A program made the position numbers and the translations under genes. Shown here piece by piece: positions 1 through 11,620 of a stretch of DNA of 64,000 nucleotides. The notes under the pieces are model-generated. The model was not told the origin of the DNA. It saw only the letters and a program-made list of their open reading frames with translations, and searched no databases. Origin of the DNA: Sipunculus nudus (taxonomy: Eukaryota; Annelida; Sipuncula; Golfingiida; Sipunculidae); assembly GCA_026874595.1 (NCBI GenBank), contig CM049320.1:43410714-43474713 (forward strand). The letters run 5' to 3'. The first letter of the stretch is position 1, and each line of letters begins with the position of its first letter.

Positions 1-555
1 ATCACCAAAATTTTTTCAAATAATTAGTCATCTGAAAAACTCTATCAGATTTTGTTTATTTTTTTTCTAACTGCATTTTCTTAGATTTTATAGGGGAAAA
101 GCTAAAAAAGCTTTAAAAATCTTCTCCGAAACTGTCCAGCCAAATTGTCCAAGATTTCACAGAAATGATCCCTGGAACAATCTCTCTCAAGTTTGTTCGA
201 ATGGTTCCAGTTTGGAGATTTTTGGCCGAGTTACATGAGGTTAAACTTAGTCATCTGTCCAAAAAAGCACACTAAAATTAAAATCTCAGAAACAGCTAGA
301 GCTATAATCACCAAATTTTATACCGATGTTTGTCACATATGTCAGATCTGAAATTGAGGTATTGGTGGCGCCACGTACATTGATGTGTTTTTTTACTAGC
401 GAAAATGTAATTAAAACTCTTCTAGCTTATACCCTGATTTATGATGAAACTGTTAAGCTGAATGGTTTAAACATTACAAGAATTATTCTATGGTAGGGTT
501 CTGCCAGTTTTATAAGAATAGATTGGGTAAATACAGCTTTAATAAAGCATTGTAG
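1..555 (+). repeat. Dispersed repeat, relative of the 48156-52015 element
   Basis: The start (atcaccaaa..caaataat.agtcatct) matches 48257-48312. The part from about 185 onward matches 51640-51990: a shared pattern with 'atctcagaaaca..', then 'gg(c/a)gccac(c/g)tacat', then 'gatgaaactgt.aagctgaatggttt'. The 3.3 kb that separates these two parts near 48-51 kb is absent here. This is therefore a copy without that insertion. It is truncated on the left by the window edge. No coding potential is seen. Confidence 0.7.
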
Positions 556-693
556 CCAATTGAAAAAGGCTTTCTGTGTTTAGAAACAGATTTGACAAGA
601 TGCTGAGTTTCAGCAACCAAGTCAAGAGGTCACTCAGTACAAACAGGTGGGGTCCAGACATCACTATGGCAACTGACCTGGCTCTGGGGGGGT

Positions 694-752
694 GTCTAGA
701 CAATGTGTCTAGATGTCTAGACACTGCGTCTAGGCGTCTAGACACAATGTAT
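694..752. repeat. Short TCTAGAC-rich tandem repeat
   Basis: About five imperfect 10-12-bp units built on the palindromic core GTCTAGAC, differing by one or two bases. It is a local microsatellite-like expansion with no sign of function. Confidence 0.7.
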
Positions 753-837
753 AGTGCAGAATTCCCAGATTATTGGAACTATATCTTTCAGAAAAAAACT
801 TGGTTTACATTATAAGCGAATTGGATTTATCATCAGG

Positions 838-1700
838 TCACATGTGAACTGCTGCGCCCTCATTTTTTGTTGACCTGTGACCTTTCCTTGCTGCCCAGTG
901 TCCATTTGTGCGTCTGTTTCCACACATAAACCCACACATCTCCAGAACCGTTTGACCAATCAGGAAAAAATTTTTACACAAATGTAGCCCTGGGATAGCT
1001 TTATAACATACACAAAAAAAGGTGGCGCCACCTGCAACCATTTTTGCACAGCGTCCATCTGTTCATCTGCCTTGGGTTAAAATAACTCATATCTCTGCAG
1101 TGGGTTGACTAATTCACCTAAAATTCGGCATGCGTATACATCCTAGATAGCTTTCTTGATTTTATGACAGGTGGCACCGCCTACATTCACGTTAACGCTG
1201 CAGACATCCAAGCTCATATCTCGGGAACGGTTTGACTGATCAGGAAAAAATTTTTTTACACAAATGTCGCCCTTGGATAGCTTTATAACATACACAAAAA
1301 TGGTGGTGCCACCTGCAGCCATTTTTGCACTGCGTCCATCTGTTTGTCTGCCGTAGATTAAAATCACTCATATCTCTGCAGTGGTTTGACTAATTCACCT
1401 GAAAATTGGCATGCGTATACATTCTAGATAGCTTTCTTGATTTTATGACAGGTGGTGCCACCTACCTTCACATTCACGCTGCAGACATCCAAGCTCATAT
1501 CTCAGGAACCGTTCGACCAATCAGGAAAAAAAATTTACACAAATGTAGCCCTGGATAGCTTTATAACATACACAAAAATGGTGGGGTCACCTGCAGCAAT
1601 TTTTGCACTGCGTCCATCTGTTTGTCTGCCTTAGGTTAAAATCACTTGTATCTCTGCAGTGGTTTGACTTTTCCACATAAAATTTTGCATGTGTATACAG
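838..1700. repeat. 280-bp dispersed/tandem repeat, about three copies
   Basis: Landmarks recur every 278-281 bp: 'ggtgg.g.cacctgcagc' near 1021, 1302 and 1579, and 'catatctctgcagtgg' near 1090, 1370 and 1650. Each copy includes the palindrome GGTGGCGCCACC or a decayed form. Diverged members of the same family occur at about 4140-4540, 12500-12800, 15760-16060, 17340-17460, 44240-44428, 47920-48155 and 52790-53690. Short open frames here are repeat noise. Confidence 0.8.
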
Positions 1701-1714
1701 CCCATACGAAATGA

Positions 1715-2220
1715 CAAGCAAGATTTATGCCAGATTTATGCCAGAAATTATGAAGGAAATTATGCCAGATCTTGCTTAAATTTTATGCAAGATTTATGTC
1801 AGAAATAGAGGCGAATTATGTAAATGAGCTTAAGCAAGATCTTGCTTAATACAAAATCTTGCTTAAATATTTACGCAAGAAAAGGTCATTAAGCAAGATT
1901 TATGTCAGAAATAGAGGCGAATTATTTAAATGAGCTAAGCTAGATCTTGCTTAATAAAATCTTGCTTAAATATTAAGCAAGAAAAGGTCATTAAGCAAGA
2001 ATTATGTCAGAAATAGAGGCGAATTATTTAAATGAACTAAGCAAGATTTTGCTTAATAAAATCTTGCTTAAATAAGCAAGAAAATTTCACTATGCAAGAT
2101 TTTTTTCTTGCTAAATATGAAATCTTGCTTAAACACAAAATCTTGCTTAAAATTATCCAAGATTTGCATTATGCAAGATATGCAGCATGCATTTCTTGCA
2201 TATATTTTAGCAAAATTTTT
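1715..2220. repeat. AAGCAAGA/TCTTGCTT repeat array
   Basis: Units of about 102-106 bp, seen from 'agaaatagaggcg' at about 1801, 1907 and 2009, are dense in AAGCAAGA and its complement TCTTGCTT. The array can therefore fold back on itself repeatedly. A related but inverted arrangement occupies 9165-9600. Confidence 0.75.
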
Positions 2221-2900
2221 AGCTGCCTCTTTTAACCTGGCCCAAATCTTCCAAAATTAACAAAAAGTTCAGCAAATATTAAGTGTAACACAAAGAGAAA
2301 TATAAACTGCTCTGCACAATGAATATTATCTAATTGAGGCACACTTTTACAAAGCAAGTAATTATCAACGGAACTTCCAGTACATTTCCTCACCAAAACA
2401 AAAACAATTTCAATAATCTTGATATATTACCAAGTATTTATTGAACAAACCAAAGCATGTCATAACCAGCACATTGAACCACTCTTGAGGTATGAGCAAT
2501 TTTCAACCAAAGCAAATACACAGATGCTTGCCTTGCAAAAAGATTGCATTTGCCGCCACCCAGTATTGAGTGCAAGATGGAGGTATCCAAGATCTACTGA
2601 CATGCATAATATAAGGCTAATACGACAAACCATTCCTGAGAAAAGGACATACACTTATTCTTCAAAAACAGTATGGCAGATGGTGTCACTTGCCTGGTCT
2701 CAGTATAGAGAAAACTTCAAGATTGATGCACATGCCAAATTCCAGACCAATACATTGAATCACTCCTGAGATATGATTTTAACCAAAAGCAAATGCTCAG
2801 ATGGACCAGACATTGAAACAATTGCAGATGGCCCACCAGACTTAGTTACGATATGCATTTATGTAAAAAAAAAGCTTGTTCCTTATATGCCCACTTTCAA
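2221..2900. other. Intronic sequence with diverged 280-bp-family remnants
   Basis: No gene is seen. A 116-codon + frame at 2419-2769 covers decayed copies of the 280-bp family (motifs such as 'gagatatgagca' and 'ccaagat'). It has no recognisable domain, so I do not treat it as coding. Confidence 0.5.
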
Positions 2901-2929
2901 AAATATGACTCAGTACTGCCAAATACAAT

Positions 2930-4015
2930 ATTTACTTTCCTAAAGCATGTCAATACATACAACCACTGCTGAGATATGGTCTATTATAACTAAAATCTCT
3001 GTAATAATAATTTGCCTCAGAAAGCATCAGATGCTGCCAAATGCAATATTTAGTTTCCTAACCATCTCAATATATACCACTGCTAAGATATGCTCCGTTA
3101 TCATTATTATAATCATTTGGCTCAGAAATCATCAATATTTAGTTTCCTAAACCATCTCAATACATACAACCACTGTTGAGATGTGGTCTGTTATCACTGT
3201 TATAATCATTTGGCTCAGAAATCATCCAATATTTAGTTTCCTTAACCATCTCAATACATACAACCACTGCTGACTAGTGCTGAGATATGGTCTGTTATCA
3301 CTGTTATAATCATTTGGCTCAGAAATCATCCAATACTGTGGTTGGCTTCATATTCGCGTGGCTGAAATTTCGCGATTTTTCAATTTTTAATGTTTCGCGA
3401 GGGTTTCATTTTTGCGATCTCACCAGAACCATAATATTTGGTAAAGCCATACCTATGTGTGTTATAAAATGAGAATAAGTCATGAGTTTGTTATATTTTT
3501 TCTCATATAACGATGGGCCCGAACACAAAGCACAGGTAGTTTAGTTCAAATTAAGGGGAACGTTTTCCCTATACCTGCATGGATGTAACTTATTATAACA
3601 ATTCTCATTGTTCTAATCTATTCCCATACAAATACTGGCTACATTAAATAAGAAGGACGTACTCCATTGACCAATTATTCTCGAGGGTTTCATTTTCGCG
3701 ATTATTTCCCATTCGCGAATATCGCGAAATTAAAATCATCGCGAACAAAAAGGCAACCACAGTATTCAGTTTCCTAAACCATCTCCATACACACAACTAC
3801 TGCTGAGATATGTTCTGTTATCACTATTATAATCTGCCTCAGAAATCATCAAATGCTGCAAAATGTAATTTTTGTGTTTCCTAAACCATCTCAATACATA
3901 CAACCACTGCTTAGAAATGGTCTGTTAATAAATATTATAATCATTTGGCTCAGAAATCATCCAATGCTGCCAAATGTAATATTTATTTTCCTAAACCATC
4001 TCAATACATGACTCC
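2930..4015. repeat. Tandem repeat of about 90-120 bp, interrupted by a MITE
   Basis: The phrase 'ctcaatacatacaaccactgc' recurs near 2948, 3067, 3157, 3248, 3780 and 3888, followed by 'gagatatggtctgttatcac' and 'ttggctcagaaatcatc'. The array is split by the insertion at 3336-3762. The neighbouring intact units show what the site looked like before insertion. Confidence 0.75.
3336..3762. mobile_element. MITE with TA target duplication (427 bp)
   Basis: Terminal inverted repeats begin CTGTGGTTGGC on the left and, as the complement of the right end, CTGTGGTTGCC. Both are followed by TTCGCG-rich sequence. TA flanks both ends (3334-3335 and 3763-3764). The sister units of the host array lack the insert (catccaata..ttagtttcc), which confirms the boundaries. 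It has no transposase and so is non-autonomous; the TA duplication suggests mobilisation by a Tc1/mariner-type transposase. Confidence 0.85.
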
Positions 4016-4560
4016 AAATTTGAAGCAACAGAGATACCAATTAAAATCTTCATAAATGTGCAATTTTCACAAAAAAACAAAACAAAAAAAAACATATCTA
4101 CAGACAGATTAAACAAGCAAAATTCCAGGCCGAGACACCAACTGACTACTGTGAAAAAGTACATTGCTGTATTCTATAAACCTGGTAACACCACCTGCCT
4201 TGTCTAAAACATAAGCTATATAATTCAGATAACATACAAAATTTTAGCAATATGTCCATCCTCTCCTGAGATATAAGTGATTTGTCACAAAGTAAGCGAA
4301 CAGATGGATGGGGAGGAAAACATTTACAGATGGCGCTGTTAGACTTGAGTGCAAGATGCCAGTATCTAAGTTCTATATACATGCACAATTTCAGACAAAT
4401 ATGGCTGAGAAAAGGGCATCAGTGTGTTCTACAAAAATGGGAAAGTAGCTGCTGCCACCTGTCTGATCTATGAGATTACTCTCCAAGATGTATGAACATG
4501 CCAAGTTCAGACCAGCACATTGAACCACTCTTGAGATATGAGTAATTTATTTATGTACCT
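4016..4560. repeat. Diverged copies of the 280-bp family
   Basis: Contains the family's phrases (variants of 'cacctgccttgtc', 'tctcctgagatata' and 'gtgcaagatgccagtatctaag') in about two decayed units. There is no coding evidence despite short open frames on both strands. Confidence 0.55.
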
Positions 4561-4584
4561 GATGATGTTATGATCTCATATGTG

Positions 4585-5065
4585 AAATATGACAGTTAGC
4601 TACACACTTAAGAACACATCAAAAGAGTTTACAAGTGTGTAGCTAACTGCCAAACCTCACAACTGGGATCAAAACAATTATCAAGTACAAATAAGTATGA
4701 TTGTTGTTCTCAAATATGTAGCTGGCTATCAAATCTCACAAGTGGGATCCAAATGTTAATTGTTAACAAGTACAAGTATAAAACTGTTTTCTCAAGTACA
4801 AGCAAGTATAGGTACAAAGCCCAGCTATCAATTCTTACAACCAGGATCAACACATTATTAAGAACAAGTAAGAATAAACCTTGTTTTTAAGTATGTAGAT
4901 AGTTGTCAAATGACAACTGGGATCAACACATCAAGTACAAATATGTTATGACAAATCTTACAACTGGGATCAACACATGATTATTAAGTACAAGTAAGAA
5001 TAAACTGTGTTCTCAAGTACCTACCCTAGCTATCAAGTCTTGCAACTCAGATCAACACTCAGGAA
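4585..5065. repeat. Degenerate tandem repeat of about 90-110 bp
   Basis: Five or six copies of a unit with 'tagct.gctatcaaatctcacaa', then 'tgggatcaacac', then 'aagtacaagtaagaataaact' and 'ttctcaagta'. Copies differ by many substitutions and indels, so the array is old. Confidence 0.7.
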
Positions 5066-6310
5066 GACGTCATCATTAATAATCTGGTATTAACAATAAG
5101 TCACGAAGTTCATAAACATAGTAAATTAGTTATGCAGCTTAATCAGAGATCAAACAAAGTTCAATGTTGCTTCTTACTGTCAGATATCTTCTCGAAGGCA
5201 AAAGTATTTACTGAATGGTTACAACCAGTAAGTTCATAGACACTGCATTTTAAACCAGATCAATCATGTTCATTGTACTGTTAAACATCACACTGGTTGT
5301 CTTCTCCCAGGATGTGTAAAGTTTAACTACACAGATGTCCATCAGACAAGTATATAAATATCAGTGTTTTTGTAGGCACTGTTATGCAGTTTCGTAACTT
5401 GATAAAAGCCACCAGGGTCTAATATCATCACATATCATAAAGTTCTTCAGTTTGGACCTATAAACTGCATCCGGCTGCCAGTTGTTGACTGTAACTTGTG
5501 TGCACGGTTGCTTACCATGAGAAAACACCACCTTTGAACACCACTGTTTTATTCCAAACACATCAGAAGTAAACCGTCAACTGAAATGACATGAAATTAA
5601 AACTGTACTTAACAAAGGCATTAGCACATTTGATACATTTACAAGCTCTGACACACATATTCTCCATACTCAGTATGTACAACATATCTAACAATCAAAC
5701 AGCAATTTCTTGACTTGTGTCTCAGGTGTTCAGTCACCACTGTTCCACTTCCAGTAAAAGAACATTAAAGGGTAAAACTTTCCTGATAGATCAGAATCCT
5801 GATAAACAAATTAGCCTGTTTCATACCTTATAGTGTGAAGGACAACAACATTTATATATATTTATAGAGAAATGAAAGACTCCTATAAGCTTGGTCCATT
5901 ACAGAGAGCAATAACTAGCATCATATACACATGTGGACTCCTATATTTACATAGCAAGTATATTCTACGCAGTTTCATATTAGGACAGAATACAATAAAA
6001 CATAGGCTTTGGGGCGTTCGTAAAAGTGTGTGTGTGGGGGGGGGATGCAGTGTGGCACATACATATTACATATGATTATATCGTGGTTCTCTTTAGTGTT
6101 TTAAAAATAAAACAAATGTGCATCTTCACTGGCTTCAGTGCAGTATTTTGATCAATTTCCTATTTTTTAAGACATACTGCACCACACATTTTTTTTAAAT
6201 ATTGAACTTTCAGAATCATATGTGCAAAATTGATAATAATTATAATTTCTAGTTGTAACTTCTACCCTAAGTATTAAAGTAATGGAAGTGCTTATTTCCA
6301 ATATATTAAA
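5066..6310. other. Intronic sequence, nothing recognised
   Basis: AT-rich unique-looking sequence. No open frame has recognisable content, and I see no splice-flanked exon candidate or RNA gene. A G-run lies near 6038-6047. Confidence 0.5.
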
Positions 6311-6314
6311 AAAA

Positions 6315-6970
6315 GGGATGCTTATTTCCAATCCCCCTAGGAGTTACCAATCCCCATGACGTTAGATGGAACAGATAAGGGTTTGTCAGAATAGATATTC
6401 ATTTACAGCAGCTCTATAGGATAACACTGATGCATATATATAAATAAAACATGAATGTTATTGGGCTTACCTTTGAGATCAAGTTATGTCGAAATCTCTT
6501 CCTCTTCATGTGCTACTTTAAGTTAGTTCTCATGATCCACATATAAAATTTTGAAATGATTAAACAACGTAAGACCGAAAAATGGCACTGTAGAAACAAA
6601 ACAAATCTATGTCTTTTAAATTTTTTGTCACACATAATTGTTATATAATTTTCAGGGGTAACTCTGCAAATCATTATTGTTTTAAACTTTGATGTTAAAT
6701 GCATTGAAATAAAAATCAATTTCAATATAAAAACTGAAAAACCTAATTGTTTAAAGAACTTGGTTCTAGAAATATGTAACTGTCAAATGTCCCAGCTGTC
6801 CCTATTGTGTCTTTAGAACTACTTGAGAGAGGATTTTGTAAAGAAAAGCAATTATTAAACTATGTTTATCACTGGAAAGAATAAACACCCAAGTTTTGGT
6901 CACTAAAACTGCCAAAATACTCAAGACTTTACCAGCTTTTTTCACAAGGGGGAGTGGAAATAAGCATCCC
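6315..6970. repeat. Inverted repeat pair flanking about 600 bp, possible MITE
   Basis: 'gggatgcttatttcca' then 'tccccct' at 6315-6341 is inverted at 6948-6970 ('gggggagtggaaataagc' then 'atccc'). More copies of the 'ggaaataagc' motif, in either orientation, lie just outside (6285-6300 and 6980-7045). These may be the arms of a decayed inverted-repeat element. No clear target duplication is seen. Confidence 0.5.
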
Positions 6971-7049
6971 TTATTTCCACTCTCCTAGGAAATAAGGGGA
7001 GTGAAAATAAGCTTTCCTTATTCCCACTCCCGGGGAGGGGAAATAAGGC

Positions 7050-8560
7050 CTGCCTAAAGTAATATAGTCAGTCGTATGCAGGTATTTGATTACACATGGA
7101 GCAATAAAAAAAAATTGTTTCATTCCAAAGCAAACCTCTCTAGAAATTAGTATAACTATTAGGTTATGTTGTTTACCCTTGAGGCATGTAGAATACAAGG
7201 AATACAGTGGATTTCCTATTCACAATCAATGGAATTTATGTCACCCTGGCCTCCACTGTACAGTCAAAAAGTAGTGGCGCACCCCCGGCTCGACTCCAAA
7301 GCCTATGCTATGAAATATATATTATACTGACCGACTCTGACCCTCTCTAGGTTTCATACAGCAAACTGCACATCAAGCAACCATCTTCTGCTTCTGAACA
7401 TCATTTTGAACATCATATGGTGGATCATGAAAGGGTCGTTAGTCATAAATTCAATTCTGAGGCAAAATGTCTTGTTGAATTTTCGCGCCTTCGTGCTGGT
7501 CTCACACATAAAAGCTAGCGCTTATTCATACGCAGTACTTACAAAATCAACTACAGGCGCGTTTCTATTTACCTAGTTATTGATGGTACAAGGTCTTAAC
7601 AGAAAAATATCATTATTAAACATGCAACAAGTAAAGATATTCTATTTTACTAGAAAAAATTCATCTCTGGTTTGGATCTATATGATGAAGCGGAATATCA
7701 TCTGCCCGGCTTCAGGAAGCTGTAGTTTGGTCAACTGAACCTCAGTAATAGACTGGTACCCCACCCTTATTTTGTTCCTCTGCTTGGAACCATAATAGCC
7801 AGTCTACCTCCGTATAAATTACAATTTCTAATAAATAACATTGCAATCTTCCTATCTTATATAACAAAAAAAAAATCGGAGTATTCTGTAAAAGATAGAA
7901 ACATAAATATCCCTTCCTACTATCTGGACCTAAAATCACTGATACATTCCTTAGAGCGACACTTGCACATTAATTCTTCTAATATCACCCATGTAAACAT
8001 AAATCGTCTCTGACTGTTCGGTCTGAGTGAAAAGCTATGCTAGAACTTGTAGGCCTATATCCAGGTACTTATACTGAACAGTATTGTTTTGAATATTTAA
8101 TGTTTCAGGGGCATTATATAAATAAGCATGACTTCAATGTTGAACTACTTTCCAATCAGTGCCTGAAAAGGCCCATAAAAAAAGCATTTTAAAAATTATT
8201 TTGGGAAACATTAACAAACAGTTTTAAATGTTACAGTTCAATTTAATTATAAATTTATTTTTATTAAGTTATTTTAATTATTTAAGATGGACATGGTTTC
8301 AAAAAATCATGTATTTGTTACACTAAAAATTATAATGTCAGATATAATAAGATAAAAAATAATTTGAATAATTTTTATTTTACAACAAATTAATTTTTTT
8401 AATTTAGTCGTAAAATTTTAAAATAATTTATTTAATCAGGCATTTACTATGAAATTTTAATTAGATTATATACATGTCAAGGTGATACATTAATTCTTCT
8501 AATTTCCTTTCCATGAAATGGCATCATTGGCAATAACTGTTAAGCTGATGAGTCAATCAG
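7050..8560. other. Intronic sequence, nothing recognised
   Basis: No supported gene. It is strongly AT-rich near 8200-8480 (A/T homopolymers), with no exon-like GC-rich block. Confidence 0.5.
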
Positions 8561-8567
8561 CTGACCG

Positions 8568-9075
8568 CTGGCAGTAGCCAGTGCTATATTGCACTTGAGC
8601 CTGGCCTTCAGACCCCTGGCTGGCTGCCTGGGCAGTGGCCTAGGTTTTTCAGCTGGAATATGGCCACATTTATAATACCTCTTAAGGATTTGTGTATTTG
8701 TAATACACCAGTATTTTATTAATGGTTATAATGGTGAAATGCATCTATCAGTATTTTTAATGTGTACATACATAAAACAACATTTTGCATATATGTATAA
8801 TAATAGGTCAATATTATGATGATATAAATATCAAATGAAAAAATAGGCACTGCACTGAAAATAATACTATACAACAAAGAACAATTAATGCATGTAGTAT
8901 ATTAAATCAAATAATAACATAGCTGGGTGATATATACATATATATAAAATACTAATATATACACTGGCAGTAGCCAGTGATAATACACTGGCAGTAGCCA
9001 GTGCTATATTGCACTTGAGCCTGGCCTTCAGACCCCTGGCTGGCTGATATATACATATATATATAATACTAATAT
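8568..9075. repeat. Direct duplication of a ~60-bp block with TATA-rich flanks
   Basis: The block from 'tggcagtagccagtgc' through 'cagacccctggctggctg' appears at 8569-8626 and again, almost identically, at 8989-9046. A shorter partial copy lies at 8972-8988. The second copy is bracketed by two near-identical 'gatatatacatatata' tracts (about 8930 and 9047). Confidence 0.8.
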
Positions 9076-9164
9076 TAGATTGTAAAATATAATTATATAT
9101 ATTATATTTTAACTAAGTCCTTCCCTTACATAACATGACTTTATATGATTGGCAATACATGAAA

Positions 9165-9600
9165 TAGTCCAAGTTGTAATATCTTGCTAAAAGAGGTCAA
9201 TGAAATTTCTAAGTTGTAATTTCTTGCTTAAAAGAGAGTCATAAAATTTCTAAGTATTTTTTCTTGCTTAAAAGAGGGCCATAAAATTTCTAAGTTGTAA
9301 TTTCTTGCTTAAACTGCCTCAGCTTCCAGTGGATGCAAGATTTTATAACAAATCTGACATGAGGATATGCAAGAAAATTTAAGCAAGAAATTTATGTCAG
9401 AAAATTTATGCAAGAAATTGTTTTTATGCAAGAATCTGATGAGCTTAAGCAAGAAATACAAATCTGGCATGCCAGAAATTTATGCAAGAAATGGTTTCTT
9501 GCAAGAATCTTGTGAGATTAAGCAAGAAATTAAAAATCTGACATATTTCTTGCATATTTCTGGCATATTTATGAGGGAAAATTTCGTACGGGATCTTGGA
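9165..9600. repeat. Inverted AAGCAAGA/TCTTGCTT repeat
   Basis: The left half (9180-9315) repeats 'taatttcttgcttaaa' with 'ataaaatttctaagt'. The right half (9365-9575) carries the complementary 'ttaagcaagaaat' several times. The whole could fold into a long imperfect hairpin. It is the same family as 1715-2220. Confidence 0.7.
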
Positions 9601-10315
9601 TAGTTGTCGTTCAAATAACAGGTGGCGCCACCTACAATCATGTTTATGTGGCAGAGATCCATTCTGATATGCAACACATGTAACTCTATTTCCCCTTGCC
9701 ACTCAATCCATGCCTCACTTCACCCGTCCTTCTCTGATTTTGGCGGATACATGTAGTCGCTTGTCGACTACCCGTATTCTAGTTTTCTTTGTTTTAGAGC
9801 TGATTATACAAAAAACACTCAGAAGCTTATATCTCAGGAACCATTTGGTGGATTGTTATGAAACATGGTACATACCTCTCCAATTTAAATTTATAACTGA
9901 TTATCAGCTTTTGCTAATATTCTAGTTTCGCAATGCAATGCTTACAGATACTGGCCTAATGTTTGGTCTGTGGGCGCATAATGACCACTTACAGATCGAG
10001 TCGGTGTTTCGTCCAAGTTGACCTATTTTTGACCATATGACAGATCCTGAACATAGAAAATTTCATGAAAGACAGAAATTTTTATGAAAAATGCACATGT
10101 ATGGACTTTTTTTCACAGTGCCTGCAGATACTGGCCTGATTTTTGGTGTGTTGCTTGATAATGACCCGTTACAGATTGAGTTTGCATTTTGCCCTTGTTG
10201 ACCTACTTTTGACCATACGACACCTCTTGAACACTTAAAAAATTTTACAAAATTTAACAAATGATTCTAATTTGCCCCAAGCCGGGGCATTTGTGTCGTT
10301 CAGACACATCTAGTT
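9601..10315. repeat. Truncated copy of the nested element seen at 48.3-51.6 kb
   Basis: Contains an exact GGTGGCGCCACC at 9621, then sequence matching 51130-51240, then two diverged 180-bp units (about 9935-10260). It ends with 'gccccaagccggggcat' then 'cagacacatctagtt', the same right terminus as at 51595-51630. It shares with that locus the internal junction 'ctaatattctagtt..cgcaat.caatgcttac'. Confidence 0.75.
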
Positions 10316-10656
10316 TTTATATTTAAAGTGTTTTATCAGCCAAGCAGGACCTTGCTTATTACATTGATGCAAACACATGCATTATATATACACACCAAAA
10401 AAAATCTGTGTGAGCCCTCATTTTAGCTGAAAGTGAATTCTTGGTGGAATGTACACCAGGGGGCGCTGACCCAACTGTATTGTATGCTTCAGTCATTGTT
10501 TACTTTCATCTTCATTCCATGTGCACTGTCTCCTTTAGATGTCCTTCCTCTATACAGGAGTGGGTAAAGGGACAGTATTCTGATTGTTCTTTAAATAATA
10601 AATTAAAATGCTCTACCTTTCTCTGAAGATGTGACCTGTGGTACCTAGTGTGAACA
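10316..10656. other. Intronic sequence, nothing recognised
   Basis: No gene or repeat is recognised between the end of the previous element and the TTAA that marks the piggyBac-like end. Confidence 0.4.
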
Positions 10657-10955
10657 TTAACTCTTTGAACTCTGACCCCCTGATGAGTAGATATATCCCA
10701 CCCGTGGCCCCTGCTGTCTATCTCATTAAGCCACAATCTAGACATTTTTGTTCTATTTTTCAAAGTTAAATGACAACTAAATAACATTTTGTTATTTTTT
10801 ATTATGAATTATAAATAAATCATGGTCAAAATAATATTAGAATTACTGTTCCAATGCATATATTGTTCTTTATGGTGCAAGTTATACCAACAATTGTCCT
10901 TCTCACTCCAAATGCACAGATACTCATTACAGTATGAGCATTTTACACAGTATTT
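10657..10955 (-). pseudogene. piggyBac-like transposon: 3' end and C-terminal Cys-rich domain
   Basis: On the minus strand, about 10955 down to 10850 reads KYCVKCSYCNEYLC, then a WYNLHH segment. This is the C-terminal cysteine-rich finger typical of piggyBac transposases. About 190 bp further on is TTAA (10657-10660) followed inward by CTCTTTGAACTCTGACCCCC. That matches piggyBac practice: TTAA target and a CT(C/T)TTTG-like terminus. The piece is cut at 10955/10956 by the inserted element 10956-11620. The terminal repeat call is inference because the opposite end was not found. Confidence 0.5.
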
Positions 10956-11620
10956 AGCTCAGCTGACTATAAGTTAACTGAGCTATAGCAATGGTCCTTT
11001 GTCTGTTGACTGTCAGTCGGTCTTTTTATCTGTTAAACTGGTACAATTTTTAAACCTTTTGACCTATGGATCCGAAATCTGTAAACAATTAAATGTCCCC
11101 AAAATCTCCTAATAAAAAAATTTGGGTCACTACAACTACATTCCTTTGAGATATTAAGGAAAAACCTAAATTTTCCATAAAAAAAACCATTGTCATTCTT
11201 CAAGACTGCGTAATATCAAAACAACTTATCTGTTTTTGATCATATTGAATAAAAAATAATCCTCTATACATTTTCTATGCACATATCAGAAATTATGTCA
11301 GTATTGTGTTATTTCTTGAAGTTATGGCCTGAACATTATGTACTTTTTTTTAAAATATGGAAAGATATTTACTCACTTAATATGAGGAATGTTGAAGCTA
11401 GAGACTTTTTTTCTGGGACATAACTTTATTTAATCAAGATCCAACTGTGTACTCAAAATGAGATCTGAATTTGCAAATTTTTTAAGTTATTACCATAAAT
11501 ATAAAATCAGTACTTTAAATTTTGCCCAACTTTGGCAATTGTTTTCCTGTAAGCACTGTTGATTTAATTTTCATATCATACACACATATAAGGATTTCAG
11601 TGAACCATGGGTCCCTTGTT
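10956..11620 (+). mobile_element. Short copy of the 'agctcagctgac' dispersed element (copy A)
   Basis: Begins agctcagctgactataag, with an AGCTCAG/CTGAGCT hairpin-like start in sister copies. It ends 'accatgggtcccttgtt' at 11620. The ends match copies B (12803-15744), C (27262-32503) and D (44429-47916), but this one is only 665 bp, so most of the interior is missing. It sits inside the piggyBac-like pseudogene. Confidence 0.75.

Noticed and set aside
2419-2769. 116-codon + frame as a gene
   Set aside because: It overlaps decayed repeat copies, with no recognised domain and no splice context.
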